DNA of 64,000 bases. Origin: Pseudopyrenochaeta lycopersici. Taxonomy: Eukaryota > Ascomycota > Dothideomycetes > Pleosporales > Pseudopyrenochaetaceae. Under the pieces are notes generated by a model. The model searched no databases and was not told the DNA's origin. It saw only the letters and a list, made by a program, of their open reading frames with translations. The translations under genes were made by a program, and so were the position numbers. The stretch covers positions 620,001 through 684,000 of the forward strand of contig NHZP01000014.1 of assembly GCA_003313425.1 (NCBI GenBank), written 5' to 3'. Positions 31,117-43,304 of this stretch are shown piece after piece. Each line of letters starts with the position of its first letter. Position 1 is the stretch's first letter.

Positions 31117-34107
31117 CTAACGACTTCCTCTTCTTGCTTCAGCTGGTGCTGGGCCCGGAATCATGACCTTGAAGGGCATCTGTCTATCTATGCCAACTGG
31201 CGCATACGGGCTATAATGTTGAGGCGGCGCAGGCGCTAAGGGTAGCGGCCCGTTCCGAGGCGGTTGTCCGCTGCTCTTTGGTCGTGAGCCAGCTGGACTT
31301 TGCGGACCATATGGACTGGGGTATGTCGGTACTTGCTGCAGCGGTGTTGGCGCTGGAGCAAGTGCTCGGGGCCCGAATTGCGAGTTCGAAGACGGTGGGC
31401 CTGAGTAGGTGGAGGGGAAGGAGCCAGTTGGAAGAGCGGCAAGAGGCGAGTATTGCATGAGCATCTGTGGTGCTGCTGAAACGTACATATAGTGCTGAGG
31501 AGGTCCAATGGGAGGTGGCTGTATATAGTGCGGTGCATATGCTTCTGGGGGAGCGTGGTGCTGAGAATGGTGTGTCGGTGAATGTTGCTGGGGCTGTTGA
31601 GGCTCTGCGGGCGCAGGCTGAGATGTGGCGACGGTTGCAGGCGCCCCTGACGTTTTGCCACCTCTCCTGCTTGCAGAGTTGGATCTCGACTTTGGAGTTT
31701 TTACAGGTGTGCCATTCTTCTCGTCAGCCTCCCGCTTTCGAGCCTTTCGTTCCGCCCACCAGATGGTCATGGACTGGCTCCGCTTCTCGCTCTTAACGCG
31801 CGGTTTTCGTCTTGATCCAGAAGGAGGTGTTGACTCCTCCACGTAGTTATTGGTGTATTGGCTCAGGGGTGCTGTGATCATGTATGCATCAGGTGTACTT
31901 GATTCGCTGGGATGTACAAGGGGCACTTCTTGCGTTGCAAGAGCTTGGGGTGTAGCTTGGAATACCGTCTCAGTAGAGGTCGATGCCACTAACGGTACGT
32001 CTGAAAGAGGTTGAGCATCGATAGTGAACTGACCTTGACCTTCACTCATAGAGTTCAGTGCTAGAGGCGGTGCATTGGGACCATGTGCTGATGGCGTAGG
32101 TGTCGCAGTGTCACTGGTCTTCTTACGAGGTCCCTTCTTGATACCGTAGTCACTGCGTCTAGCTACATTCTTGCTGCCGGCTGGACGTCCACGCTTGGGA
32201 TTGGTGTCATGATACTCGTCCATGTCTACATCCATTACGGATGAGCCTTCCTCGCCTGAGCTACCACCGGCCGACTCCTCTCGCATTTCTTGTATGCGCT
32301 GATGGAGTAGGTTGCTAGCTGTTATCCTTGCTCGCTTAGTAGGCCTGCTTTCAGGCTCCGGTGTCTCAGAGTTAGGTTTTGCAAATCGACTAACACCCTT
32401 TTTACGTGCACCACCCCAACCGTTGTGCTTTTTAGGAGTGTTAGCCCCTGTGCCTGTGTCAGTGCCGTCAAATTTTCGTGTAGCTTTTCGTTGTCGCTTT
32501 GTGGAACGGCCTTCGTTGTCCTCTTCCTCCTCTTCTTCACTTTGTGCAGCTGAGTCAAGCATGTCACGAGCCCTGCGTGTGCGAAGCTCTCTGCCGCCAT
32601 TCTTCTCAGCGCCTGGTCGTTGCGCCCATGGATCTTGGCGCCCCGGTTGCTTCTTTGGGTCATAAGTGTACCCATACAAGTCGGCTTCCTTTAGATCTTC
32701 GAATATCTCTGGAGCTATAGGAATGCGTCCACCATTAGAGGCCTTCTTTGGTGGATGCATATGGGGTGCGGTCTTGATTGGTTAGGAAATTGAACGAAGA
32801 TTGATTTTGAGAGAACTCACTCTTGCGTCTAACATAAGATATTCATCCTGCCATTCCTTGAGAATTCTCTGCGTATTCTCTGCAAGTGCATAGAGGCTCT
32901 CAGTACTCCGTTGAGATGCAGGAAATTTTGTAAGTGCGGCAATGACGGCTTGTACGTCAACCATAGGCTTGAAGCGTTTTTGCAATAGATAATCAGCCCT
33001 GTCTTCGCACTCAGCCTCTATTGGTGATGGCGCATCTTCGATAAAAGGTTCGGGCAGATCCGACTCGGATAATTGATCGTCTTCTGGATCCAGGAGTTTC
33101 GGAACAGTTGACTCTGCTGGGGTTGAGGCAGACTCCCGAGGGGTCTGCGACGCTGAATTTGTGGGCAAAGATATTTTCGGAATTGAAAGTCTAATCATAG
33201 TCGGTTTGGGTTCAGGATCAGGTTCTGGTGGCGTTGGCGCTCGCGCTGATATATATGTGCCGTCGAGGATTGATTCAAGAAGTCCGGGTGGCGGTGAGCC
33301 GTCTGGTGTCAATGAATGAATATATACGTCTTCCATGGGCTCAAAGCCAGGGTCGCTCTCGTCATATTCAATTACGTCTTCGTTGGAATCGTCTAAATCT
33401 GAATCAGCTGCACTGTATGGTCGCCGTGGTGGCTTGGCGTTTCCATTTGGCGTTGTCTGATTGGACGGCTGGTCATCGTCCTCTTCTGTAAGCGGAAACA
33501 TGGGAGCAGCAGTGCGCGCAGGCCTCGTTCGCATGGGAGAGAGTCTTCTCACAGCTCCTCCTCTTCCACGACCCCCTCTACCCCTTCCACGGCCTCGGCC
33601 GCGGCCGCCTCGGCCGCCACGACCGCCACGACCACCTCGTCCTCCTCGTGACGCTGGTTGAAGCACAGTTGGCGCATCGGTGTCGCTATCCTCTGCGCTC
33701 TCGTCTTCCGACTCAGAGTCGTGTTCAGACGAAGATGAATGCTGTAAATGGGATGAAACAATGACTTTCCGTTCTTTTGGTAGTTTTCCGTGATGCTTCT
33801 TGAGACTATTGAAGAATTCGTGTGACAAGCCAAAGACCATGAAAAGTGGGTCTTCGTACGAAGCATAGATTTCCGGTGCAGCCTCGAAGGAAGTACCTGA
33901 AATATTGGAAGCAGAACGAGTCGTCTTTCTCGTGATGGATGGACTCAGTTTGGTTGGACTCGATTTTGGTGCAACAATGTCCAGCGGGTCTGGTCTCGAT
34001 GGGGCTGACTTTCCTCCACGTCCAGCACGGGTTCGTGCAGGCGTGTCATCTTGCAGCGAATTGCGCCGTTGCGACAAGCGCGTGGGCGGATTCCGTGGAG
34101 GCGGCAT
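31117..34107 (-). CDS. Large RGG-box, disordered nuclear-type protein, unknown family
   Basis: Two exons (34107-32821 and 32772-31117) joined by a clean 48-base intron (GTGAGT...ATCAAG) give 980 residues. The N-terminal third has basic low-complexity sequence, then a short ordered segment (YEDPLFMVFGLSHEFFNSLK, residues about 84-103). An acidic SE/D-rich stretch precedes an RGG/RG repeat tract (DNA about 33548-33660), typical of nucleic-acid binding. A second ordered segment (LLQKRFKPMVDVQAVIAALT to LKEWQDEYLMLDAR) lies at the exon border and is followed by PPKKASNGGRIPIAPEIFED. The C-terminal 500 residues are basic and Pro/Gln-rich, with AT-hook-like KRGRPAGSK. A chromatin or RNA role is inferred. 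The gene diverges from MTC1. Confidence 0.75.
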
Positions 34108-34624
34108 GAATTCACGTTAGGAATTAGGGGCTGGGAATTGATCTCGAGGGTAGTTTGATGTGTTTTAATCGAGGTGTTGTCTGCATGTAAGGGCCCGAGG
34201 AGGCGTAGCGCAGATGGCAAGCCTGTCAGGGAGACGGAAAACCTGCAGGAACAGAAGATGAACAAAACAGTGCGCCAGGGTCAAAGAGATGCGCAAATGG
34301 TCGCAAGCAGCCGACCGAGAGATTCAAGGAGAGGCAAGTGTTCCAATGGAATAGCAAGGGAATAGACGTGTGATGATCTTTGTCTCGGGGTGGTGGCTGC
34401 TTCAGCAAAAGCGAACCATGATGCGCTTGGCGACTTGGTCAGACGGCCAATGGCAACCACACGCTAAATTGACTGGCATTTGGGGCTGGCCCATGGTCCA
34501 AACAACGGTGCAACGAGCTCCATTGTCGAGATAGTGACACAATATCCGCACATCCACCTCCCCCCGGGAGCTGCAGTGTCGTCATTGCTCTTGCATCTTG
34601 CCCGCCCTATCTCTTGCATCCAAC
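34108..34624. promoter_or_regulatory. Bidirectional promoter region between the RGG protein and MTC1
   Basis: The two genes start 517 bases apart on opposite strands, so this segment must carry both promoters. I see no single strong element. Confidence 0.4.
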
Positions 34625-36206
34625 ATGCCCCCCAAAACTGTAGAGGAACAGCTGGCGGAGCTGGAAATGGAGGCCGAGGCACCAGCTCCCCCGCCCAAGC
34701 ACGCCAAAGCGCCCAGAGCTCCACGCCAGAAGCTGGAGCGCGAGGCCGATGCATTGAAGGAGCTAGAGGAGCTTGAAGCGCTTGAGAAGTTCCAGCGACC
34801 AGAAGCCCCGCGCCCAGCCAGCCGCCCAAACACTCCCAAGCTGTCATCGTCCTCAACCACATCGAGCAACCGCCGCGGAGCTGGTGTCGTTACCCCTTCC
34901 TCCACTGGCTCAGCACGCACGAGCGAAGATAGGCCTGCCCCGCCGAGGAAGTCAGGAGAGAGCGCTCGATCATTCCACCAAGGCATCACTCCTACCCCGG
35001 AGGAGCCTGTCAGACAAGCACCACCGCCAGTTGAGGAGAAGCAATCTGGAGGTTCATGGTGGGGAGGCGGATGGGGAGGCATCATATCGACTGCTACAGC
35101 AGCCGCAGAGCAAGCGAAGAAGCAAGCAGAAGCCGCCTATCAAGAAATCCAGAAGAACCAGGAGGCTCAAAGGTGGGCAGAGCAAGTGCGAGGCAACGTT
35201 GGTGCTCTTCGCGGAATTGGTAGGTTCATGCGCGACCGCTACACTATGAGGGTGCTGATATCATAAAGGGGGAGAGCTGGGCAAACGCGCCTTACCCACA
35301 TTCACCAACATCCTACACACCCTCGCACCACCAATCTCGCAACATGAGCGCCTTCAGATTCACATCACACATGACCTCATTGGCTACCCCTCGCTCGACC
35401 CTCTCATCTACCAAACATTTGCCGGAGTCATGGCACAAGTGGAGGGCGGTGATCTGATGGTCATCCAACGAGGGTCCGAGTCAACACAGCGCGGTTCGAT
35501 AGAAGGCTACCGAGGCGGCGGTGGAGGCTGGAATGACGGGCCTTGGTGGCGCCATACAGACAAGCGAGACCTCAGTGTAGTCAAAGGCCTTGTTGCGGGC
35601 ACGAAGCTCGCAAGAGTGAGCGCGGAGACATATGCCAATGAGTTCTTTGCTGCAAGGGGAGGCGTTGAGGAAGCCGCAAAGCAAGCAACAGAAGTTTTGA
35701 GCGAGACCAACCCCGTGCGGAGTAGCGACATCTTCATTGCCATCCAGGCCATCAGTTTCGCAGCACAGCCTGACCTGTTTGGGTCATCATCGTCGCAAGA
35801 GGAGAAGGAAGGTGGTGTGGAAGAGCAAAAGGAAGAGGACGAGCAAGTTCTCTTTGCAATATACCTACACGACCCTATTCACGGCATCAGCTTCAAAGCA
35901 CTCAGCCAATCGTTTCCCTCAAAGTGGGTGGAATGGCTCGATGCGCCTGCAAATACTGAGGCTGCAGGCGAAGAGATGCAATTACCCCAAGAAATTCAGG
36001 AGATCATTGAGAGCGGGGGTGTTGATCCTCGTGAGTGGGTATCTGAGTGGATGGAAGAGACAATCAATCTGAGTGTTGGCATTGTCGCTCAGCGATATGT
36101 GGCGCGACGAATGGGCGTGGGTGAGGGAGGACTGGGAAGGGGGAAGGCACGGGAAGCGGTTGTAGAAGCTGGTGGGGGTGAAGCGGCACGAGCTGGACTC
36201 ATCTGA
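34625..36206 (+). CDS. MTC1: Maintenance of telomere capping protein 1 (MTC1) family
   Basis: In yeast MTC1 is linked genetically to telomere capping (cdc13) and found in coated vesicles and cytoplasm; its molecular role is unclear. Two exons (34625-35219, 35269-36206) with a 49-base intron give 510 residues, a normal size for the filamentous family. The first 130 residues are disordered and Ala/Pro/Glu-rich. The conserved part begins at GGSWWGGGWGGIISTATAAA, followed by RGNVGALRGIGGELGKRALP, then HDLIGYPSLDPLIYQTFAGV and VFAIYLHDP-like IYLHDPIHGISFKALSQSFP. A Gly/Arg-rich tail (near YRGGGGGWNDGPWW) interrupts the domain. Match to the family is clear by these motifs. Confidence 0.85.
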
Positions 36207-36593
36207 TCAGACGTTGGGTTTGAGCATTTCTTATTCTATTCTTGGGTCATGGACGGCGTAAGGCCTGGCATAGGTACTTCGGAGTTCCACGAACTATGCG
36301 CACAGCAAGTGCTTGCCAATGAACATCATATTTTCCGAGTATCGAAGCGTCTGTTGCTTCACCTCTTCTTAACTCGCTCAGAGCATCCAGTCCGCCCAAA
36401 ATCATTGAGCATGATCGCTGTGCATACTGCTGCACTTGCCCATCAATTCCTTCCCTAGTATTGCCAGCTGTCTGGCTTTGATGAGTGGTCTGGCTTGCAT
36501 GCCGAATACCAAAAGGCGTCAACAGCTCGTGACGTCCAAAGTTGCACGTCTATAGTTCCTAGCGTCCCAAACGTGAATGTTATATCCTCATCT
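36207..36593. other. Short intergenic region between convergent genes
   Basis: About 390 bases holding the 3' ends of MTC1 and the small DUF2462 gene. No gene seen. Confidence 0.4.
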
Positions 36594-36970
36594 TCAAACG
36601 CCCTTCTTCTTCGCCCCATCCTTCCCAGCTTTGTCCTTCTTTCCGCCTTTCAGCATCTCCAAATGCCCCGCCTTCTGCGCCAGGAGCTTCTCTGTTTGCG
36701 TCACTAGCCCGGCGGAGCTCTTGTGTTTGATCTTGTTCTGCGATATGAGGGTGGCTTTCTTGGGTTTGATGACACGAGCGCCGGGCTTGGGGCCAGTTCG
36801 TGAAGGCCTACGGGTGGGTGTCAGAACAGGGCGCGGGATCAGAGGACTTGGAATGTTGCAGGCCCGGTCTTTCCGCAGGCCAGTCGCGCGCGCAAGAAAT
36901 CCAGGCGGGGGGCATCAACTCACTTCCTTGCCGCTACGGGCTTGGACTTTTTTACTGCGCCTTGAGCCAT
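36594..36970 (-). CDS. UPF0390/DUF2462 family small basic protein
   Basis: Two exons on the minus strand (36970-36924 and 36807-36594) separated by a 116-base intron (GTGAGT...CCCGTAG) give an 86-residue, Lys-rich protein. It starts [19 protein letters not shown] and continues with [17 protein letters not shown], then [20 protein letters not shown] and [14 protein letters not shown]. This is the pattern of the eukaryotic UPF0390 family (human C19orf53-like), whose members are small nuclear or nucleolar proteins of poorly known role. A single open frame in the region misses it because the first exon is only 47 bases. The protein's high Lys content fits RNA or ribosome association, which is inference. 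Confidence 0.82.
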
Positions 36971-37817
36971 TGCGTCGTCGAGGCTAACAGAGTCAAGCCG
37001 GGCAATGATGCGAAATGTCAGTGTCGGCGTTTGAACGTCGGTGGCGGGTTGCGGCTGCTCTGGATAATTTTCGGTCGCGCTTTCCTCCAAATTTCGCGAT
37101 GCTTGGCATGGATCCTCCCCACTACGCCACATGCATGTTAGTGTATTGCGGGGGATGGCGCATTTAGCCATTTCATCCCTCCGCTCTCCACGTCTCCATG
37201 AGCCCGAGGACCCGTTTTTCAAGCTTCAAGCCTGGCATGCTCCTGTTCTCGTTGCAACAAGGACCGGAGGGGGCGAGAAGGACGTGGAGAGCAATCCAAC
37301 CACCGCATCGACGGCCGGAATAATTTCCCCTGCGTCCGATTGACCTGGAAATTGCTACGATCGCGTGTGGTGCCTTGCATCGTGTTCATCAATCTTTCAT
37401 CTTTATACATATCAACCGTCTACAAGGTTCTGGGGTATTTTGCAAGCTGTACAGCTTACCGACGCTGCGGCCAAGCATTGTTCTAGAAAACAGTAACGGC
37501 AGAAGAAGAGGAAATGATGTCGATAAACGAATTTACCCTGCACAATACCCGGTTAAGCTAGGATCCGTTCATATCGGGCCGTTGTACGGCGTGCATGGCG
37601 ACGTCTTGTACCTGGAATTCTGGTGATGGGCATGTGCTAGGCATGGGAACGGCAGGTGATGTGCAAGGTCTAAGATATTAAGGGGATAGGCAGCTGGCTA
37701 TGGGGATGGGTATATATCTAAAGTCGAATCCGCAGAGCAATTGAAAGTGCGAGGGATCTCCAGTCTTCAAACTTCCCGGATTGTTGCTGCGGGTGTTTCC
37801 GAACCATACCGACAATC
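36971..37817. promoter_or_regulatory. Promoter region of the GH115 gene (and of the DUF2462 gene)
   Basis: About 850 bases between divergent genes. TATATAT at 37711-37717 lies about 105 bases before the GH115 start. GGCTAA hexamers, the core bound by the xylanase regulator XlnR, occur at 36982-36987 (+) and 37164-37169 (-); six-base matches are weak evidence. Confidence 0.35.
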
Positions 37818-40800
37818 ATGGAGCTCCTGTCTCGCACCGCACTCGGCCTGCTTTCACTTTCAGTTGCCTTTGCTGGCTCTGCTTCTGCACTCGAGCCTTT
37901 CCGTAAGCCGACTGTAAGTACACAAGGCGGCAATGGAAGCACTCTTCTCGCCTCACGCGGCTCCTCGGTCAACATTCATGCCGACGCAGCAGACTGGCCA
38001 GGCGTTCTTCGCGCCGCGCATGATCTCGCCCTCGATTTTGGACGTGTCACGGGTACCAATGGTACATTAACTGCATCGGGTACAGGCACGGCGAATGCGT
38101 CGACCATCTTTAATGTTACCGGTATCAACGAGGACTGGAGTGTTGGGAGCAGTGAGAGTTCGAAGGCGAAGCGTGCTACTGCGGGCACAATTATTGTGGG
38201 AACCATTGGAAACTCGACTCTCATCGATGCCTTGATTTCGAGCGGGCAGCTGGATGTTAGTGCGATCGAGGGCCATTGGGAAGCTTATGTCAGTGCTGTT
38301 GTGCAGAATGCTGGAAATGCAACTGGAGAGGCGCTTGTCATTGCTGGTAGGTGTCAAGTCACGCCCTAGAGACGTGACAGCTTCTAACATCTCATAGGCA
38401 GCGACCGCCGAGGTACCATCTATGGTATCTACGATGTCTCTGAACAGATTGGCGTCTCCCCATGGTACTGGTTCGCCGACGTGCCCGCCAAATCTCATGA
38501 GTCCATCTACGCGCTCAAGACTACTAAAGTCCAGAAGACTCCTACAGTAAAGTACCGGGGTTTCTTCATCAACGACGAAGCGCCCGCTCTGACTGGATGG
38601 GCCAACAAAATCTATCCCAAGTCCCCCTATGGAGCACCGTTTGGAGCTGATTTCTATAAACACGTCTTCGAGCTGTTGCTCAGATCGAAGGCAAACTACC
38701 TCTGGCCAGCTATGTGGAACGGCATGTTCAATGTCGATGATGCGCGTAACCAGCCACTTGCCGATGAGTACGGTATCGTAATGGGGACATCGCACACTGA
38801 GCCCATGGTCCGCGCCACTCAGGAATGGAACAAAGTTGCTAAAGGTGCCGAGTCTGGTTGGCAGTGGGCAACGAACAACGCTACTCTATATGAATACTTC
38901 ATGGAGGGCGCTCTTCGTGCTGCGCCGTACGAGAATGTTGTCACAGTGGGTATGCGCGGATACCACGACACAGCCGCGTCAGCCGATGTCCAGACCGACG
39001 TCCTTGAGTCGGTCGTCAATGCACAACAAGAAATCTTGAGTAAAATTCACGGCAATGCCTCTGAGGTACCGCAGATGTGGTGCTTGTACAAAGAAGTCCA
39101 GGACTACTTTGAGGCTGGCATGCAGGTTCCCGACTGGGTTACCCTGCTATGGACAGAGGATAACTTTCAAAACATTCGCAGACTGCCTGTCGGCGACGAG
39201 AAGAAGCGATCTGGCGGTGCTGGTGTGTACTATCACTTTGATTATGTTGGTGATTCTCGAAACTACAAGTGGATCGACACCATTCAGCTCCAGAAGACAT
39301 ACGAGCAGATGAGACTTGCCAAAGACCGAGATGCAGACCGCATTTGGATCGTCAATGTTGGCGATATCAAGCCGGCCGAGATAGCTATCAGCCATTGGTT
39401 CGACATTGCCTACGATATCGATGCTTATGACGAGACATCAGTACCTGAGTGGACTACTGGCTGGGCTGCGCGTAACTTTGGCGAAGAGCACGCTGAAACC
39501 ATTGCTGAAATCATGGACGAATTTGGCACTCTGGCCAGCATGCGCAAGTTCGAATGGGTCGAGCCCTCTTCCTTCAGCATTCACAACTATGAAGAAGCAG
39601 ACCGCATTCTAGCCCGCTGGGAGGCTATCGCTGAAAAGGCACAAGCTGTCAGCGATGCTCTATCTGCTGAGCAGCAACCTGCCTTCTATCAGCTGACCCT
39701 TCACCGTGTGCTTGCCGGGGCGAACTTTGTCGACATCCAGATCTCAGGAGCAAGGAACATTGTCTACGCCCAGATGGGACGAAACAGCGCGAACAAGTGG
39801 CTACAGCGTGTGCTTGATTTGATGAACAAGGATCACAACCTGACCCGGCGTTACCACACCCAGCTCAACGGCAAGTGGGATCACATGATGGATCAGACTC
39901 ATTTGGGATATCAAGGTTATTGGTAAGTCATCCATTGTCGCCACAATATATTAGCATAAGTTTAACCCATCGTAGGCAACAACCTATGCGCCAGTCTACG
40001 CCTGACCTCAGGTGGGTTCAGACTCTCGAGCGCAGCCTTGCAGGGGATTTGGGTGTAGCCGTCGAAGGCAGTAACGCAACTATTCCTGGCGACGACAAAT
40101 ATCACAGCAACGGTGGTGCATCGCTCAATTTGCCAGACATCACGCCCTTTACTCCAAAACGTTGGCTGGAGATTGCTTCCGTGGGCACTGCGCCATTCAA
40201 TTGGAATATTTCTGCTGAGCCATTCATCACGCTCAGCCAGAAGAGCGGCACGATGAACCCGGATGATGACGATCTGAGGATATACGTTGATGTTGACTGG
40301 ACCAAGGTTCCTGATGGATTTGGCAAGAAGAGCTTGCTGAATATCTCGAGTTCAACGGACTATGGCACACAGTTCGCCCCACCCCAGCTCATTGTACAAG
40401 TCAACAAGACAGCCATCCCATCCGACTTCAATGCTGGTTTTGTAGAGTCTGCTGGCCAAATCGCCTTCGAAGCAGAGCACTACACCCGCACGTCGCCTGC
40501 AGGAAACTTGAGCTATATGGTTTTGCCCAAGTATGGACGTACCCTATCCGCAGTCAAGTTGAACAACGGTCTTGCGGAAGGCCTTACATCATCCACCGCC
40601 CCCAGCCTCGAGTATGACTTCGTTACCTTCACACGCACAACCGCCGCCAAAGGCCTCAACGTCACACTCATCCTCTCACCTAGTCTCAACGTCAACCCCA
40701 AGAAGCCACTCGCATACATTGCACAAATCGACGACAAGCCAGAGCAAAGGAGACAGTACGTCATCGATCGCAAACAACCAGACTTCCCACTCAACTGGGG

Positions 40801-41020
40801 TAAGGCTGTCGCGGATAGCGCGTGGTACAATACCACAAACCATGGAGAGGTTGCGCCGGGCAAGCACACGCTGAAGTTGTGGTTGGTAGAGGCAAACGTT
40901 ATTCTGCAGAAGGTAGTTCTTGACCTTGGAGGTGTGGTATATAGTCACAACGGCCCGCCAGAGAGCTTTAGGGTTGGTGGTGGAAGCTCGAATTCTACCA
41001 TGTCACGACGACATCTGTAG
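37818..41020 (+). CDS. Glycoside hydrolase family 115, xylan alpha-1,2-glucuronidase
   Basis: This secreted enzyme removes (4-O-methyl-)glucuronic acid side chains from xylan. Exons 37818-38346, 38398-39922 and 39976-41020 give 1032 residues, normal for the family. A signal peptide spans about residues 1-24. The N-terminal domain is followed by GSDRRGTIYGIYDVSEQIGV, then the catalytic barrel with YRGFFINDEAPALTGWA, LLRSKANYLWPAMWN, MGTSHTEPM, GMRGYHDTAAS and LLWTEDNFQNIRRLP. DRIWIVNVGDIKPAEIAISH follows, then the C-terminal domain with PKRWLEIASVGTAPFNWNIS. All are hallmark GH115 segments. Both introns are short with strong borders. It likely works with other hemicellulases, none of which lies in this window. 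Confidence 0.93.
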
Positions 41021-43304
41021 AGTCCTCAAGGCCTATCGAAGTTTGATAGTTAGATCCTAATGCCAGATTCATAATGTATTATTTTCTCAAAGCAAAAACA
41101 ACCTGCCTTCAGCACCTTAAACTATTTTAACTGCTCAGGAACGGCATTATATAGCACGCGGTTGCACTATTCTTGGTGTGAATGTTTAGAAATTCTTACT
41201 TTGGGGATATATTTGGGAATTCTCTAGTGGAGTAATCTCGCTAGTTGCAAACTCATCCTAACTTCCATACAAAACGTTCTCGTAAAATCGTGCCATACAT
41301 GACCAACCCTTAACGCCTATATCTCCCAGTCATTTAATCTTCAAGTCCGAGTATGCTTCCTCCTTTGCAGCCATCTCATACTACCGCGCCTCCTCCTCCT
41401 GCACCTCCTGCAGCACCTCCCTTTCCAACGCCGGCCTTCCGTCGCATACTCTTACTCCGATGTGAATAATAGTTGCTGGGCTCCTTCATCTCTTCTTTGT
41501 CCTGGCGTTCTTGTGAAGGTTGGAGTTTTCCGTGTGTAGGAGCTATTTTGGACAGTTTACTGGATTTGGAACCCATAGTGTGGTTATGTGTGCCGATGGC
41601 GGAGGCGGTGCGTTTGTTGGTGTGGGCAGGCTTATGTATATGGAAGAGTGCGTGCGACGCTAAGGTGGATGTCTAACGTTCGTTCGTAGCGAGAATAAGG
41701 ATTCTGATGTGGAGTCAGCCTTAGAGCTGCAGACGAGAGATGAAATCGTAGTAATCGTGAATAGTGCGCCAACTCCCATACGACGCGTGTCGTGTGCTAG
41801 GCTTCATGCTTGCAAAGATACCGACTTACGTTGGAGCAGAGTGAGATTTGGTAATAGGCTATTTATTTGTTCTGTCAACTGGATAGATTTTAAAACCTGT
41901 ATCGTGGTGTTTCTTTATATGGAGCAAAATAAAGCTGGCCAGGGAGAAGAGTTGGAAACTCTTCGAAGCAAGGATGTGGTGCGGCTGAATAACGTACGTC
42001 GAGGATGACGTAGTTGGTCGTGGCTGAACGCTTGCAGGGTCCAGTACCTGAGAGCGGGGCGCAGCTCGGTCGCCGCTGGTTTGGGAAAGGAGAGGCATGC
42101 TGGCGCAACTTTAATATCCAAGGCTGCGCAAATTCGCCGAAAGCAGGAGTCGTCGCAAAGCAAGTATTTATGAGCAGAGTGCGAATGAGGCTTAGATGCT
42201 ACGTATGGCTACCTTAGCGGCGGTTTTGGATCTGGTTTAGGGTTGGACAATAAGAAATATCAGCCAGGAAATACTTGTTTACAGGCTGTGACCTCAATGC
42301 TGGATTATTCAAGCCACTGGTGAAGACCTGGGATGCTAAAGACGGCTAGTTTCAAGTTGAAATAGGTGATCAAAATGCTGGTGACCGATATCATGGGCAA
42401 GAACACGCCGTGGGCCAACTGACTTCAATTCTGAGTCAAGTTGTGGAAGAGAATTGTTGGCGCACAATAAATATTCGAAAACAAGTATCATTAACGTGGA
42501 TGGTGAGGCTTTATAGAAAACTAGGACATGTTGGCTCCACCGGGGCAGCTAAATTTAAAAGATCTTATTTCGCATAAGTAACCATACGTATTTGCTCTGG
42601 CATTCTTCGCGTGAAATGGCCTCTTCAGTTACCACCACATGCTTGCTACCTCTCTTGGCGCACCTATTCCCCATGAATGATTCGTCGATTTTTGGTGCGC
42701 TCCCCGACGAGCCTTGAAAATCCGCCTGAAGAAATATTCGGCCTCAACTTTCTTGTCCAAACCCGCACAGGATGTACATCAGCGCAACAGAGTAAATCAA
42801 AGAATTCGACCACGTAGTTTTTTTTTTGACCCTACGAGAATGAAACGCCTCAAGGGGCACCAACCGGTTTTATTAGATCAGCAGAGGCCATAACGGATCC
42901 TCACTTGTACATCGCCGAAAGAATCTTTCTCGTGTCTTTGTTTGAGTCAGAAAATCATGTCCGACTTCCCTTCCTTGCCCTAGTTCCGAGCTCAGAAACT
43001 GAGGCGGCGAAGCCATATTTCGAGGACTAATCTCTAGGGTACTGTGCGACCGATAATGCCATTAATCTACGTCCACTGTTCGGTTTGAGCTGAGAAATAT
43101 CAGTTGATGCTATCTACTTTACCAGAAAAATTGCTACGCGCCACCTAGTAATATGCCTAAAATTCAGCGTTGCGTGCTCTACCTTCTACATATTGAAACT
43201 ATTACATTGAAAAAGAAAGGTAAGCTGTACAGGGCCTTGATAAACTTACAAAGCCCCCAAGAGTTACCAGCCTGACCAGGTAGTCTTGGATGATGAAGTG
43301 CCCG
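41021..43304. other. Long intergenic region after GH115
   Basis: About 2.3 kb with one possible tiny gene (41376-41576, listed separately). The rest has no supported frame. A run of nine T occurs near 42820. Confidence 0.35.
41376..41576 (-). CDS. Possible small N-myristoylated protein, 66 residues
   Basis: The frame begins MGSKSSKLSK, a good N-myristoylation sequence (Gly2, Ser6, basic residues after), and then is Lys/Glu/Ser-rich, ending in a Gly/Ala-rich low-complexity tail. Such an N-terminus would place it at membranes. The short length, low-complexity end and lack of a known family keep this tentative. Confidence 0.3.
   Translation of the reverse strand: MGSKSSKLSKIAPTHGKLQPSQERQDKEEMKEPSNYYSHRSKSMRRKAGVGKGGAAGGAGGGGAVV

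Noticed and set aside
33548..33660. GC-rich tandem repeat as a satellite
   Set aside because: It is the coding sequence of the RGG tract in the 980-residue protein.
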